This document shows positions 5,944-5,980 of a stretch of DNA of 5,980 nt, in pieces. A model generated the notes under the pieces. It made no database searches and had not been told where the DNA came from. It worked only from the letters and a program-made list of their open reading frames with translations. The translations under genes and the position numbers were made by a program. This stretch comes from an uncultured Phycisphaerales bacterium (GTDB taxonomy: Bacteria > Planctomycetota > Phycisphaerae > Phycisphaerales > UBA1924), in assembly GCA_937891445.1 (NCBI GenBank), contig CALAFV010000090.1, forward strand, positions 1 to 5,980. The letters are read 5' to 3'. Position 1 is the first letter of the stretch; the number at the start of each line of letters is the position of its first letter.

Positions 5944-5972
5944 ACCTTACACCGATCACGAGCCGGGGGCAA
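5944..5972 (-). promoter_or_regulatory. Possible promoter of the FHA gene
   Basis: On the minus strand TTGCCC (5972-5967) and TAAGGT (5949-5944) are separated by exactly 17 bases. They match the sigma-70-type consensus at four of six and three of six positions. Transcription would start near 5937 and give a leader of about 95 bases before the GTG at 5841. The match is modest and sigma-factor preferences in this organism are unknown. Confidence 0.25.
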
Positions 5973-5980
5973 ACCGTCCC

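Noticed and set aside
1..5980. A defence, toxin-antitoxin, biosynthetic or other dedicated multi-gene system
   Set aside because: The six genes belong to housekeeping, envelope or signalling families, with no nuclease, methyltransferase, toxin or transposase signature and no shared operon beyond the TPR and pseudouridine synthase pair.

Overview
This is a very GC-rich (roughly 70% by eye), gene-dense bacterial chromosomal window. It holds six protein-coding genes, five on the plus strand and one convergent on the minus strand. I see no RNA genes, mobile elements, CRISPR arrays or phage signatures. The best guess for the organism is a planctomycete, probably class Phycisphaerae. This rests on a short Cys4 zinc-ribbon membrane protein of the CPxC...LRGL...CPEC type common in that phylum, a reduced MnmE-like GTPase, and an FHA protein with an acidic low-complexity tail. 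The assignment is an inference from protein style, not from a marker gene.

Layout: (1) bases 1-876 carry the 3' part of a degenerate MnmE/TrmE-like GTPase that is cut by the window edge. (2) Bases 1009-1875 encode a membrane-anchored protein with a TPR-like domain (YfgM/CpoB style) and a Pro-rich tail. (3) Bases 1879-3144 encode an S4-domain RluA-family pseudouridine synthase that begins 3 bases after the previous stop, so the two are very likely one transcriptional unit. (4) Bases 3215-3691 encode a small zinc-ribbon protein with three predicted membrane helices. (5) Bases 3822-5183 encode a lipoprotein with a lactonase/YVTN-like beta-propeller. (6) Bases 5841-5263, minus strand, encode a cytoplasmic FHA-domain protein, convergent with the lipoprotein gene.

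How the genes relate: the GTPase and the pseudouridine synthase both belong to RNA-modification families, but the GTPase has lost features needed for classical MnmE chemistry. Genes 2 and 3 are probably co-expressed. Genes 4, 5 and 6 appear to be separate units, each with its own leader. Nothing indicates a dedicated multi-gene defence, secretion or biosynthetic system. The items most worth a second look are the G4-defective, CxGK-lacking MnmE-like GTPase, the 14-bp perfect palindrome just before the zinc-ribbon gene, a leader stem overlapping the Shine-Dalgarno of the TPR gene, and the acidic-hydrophobic tail of the FHA protein.
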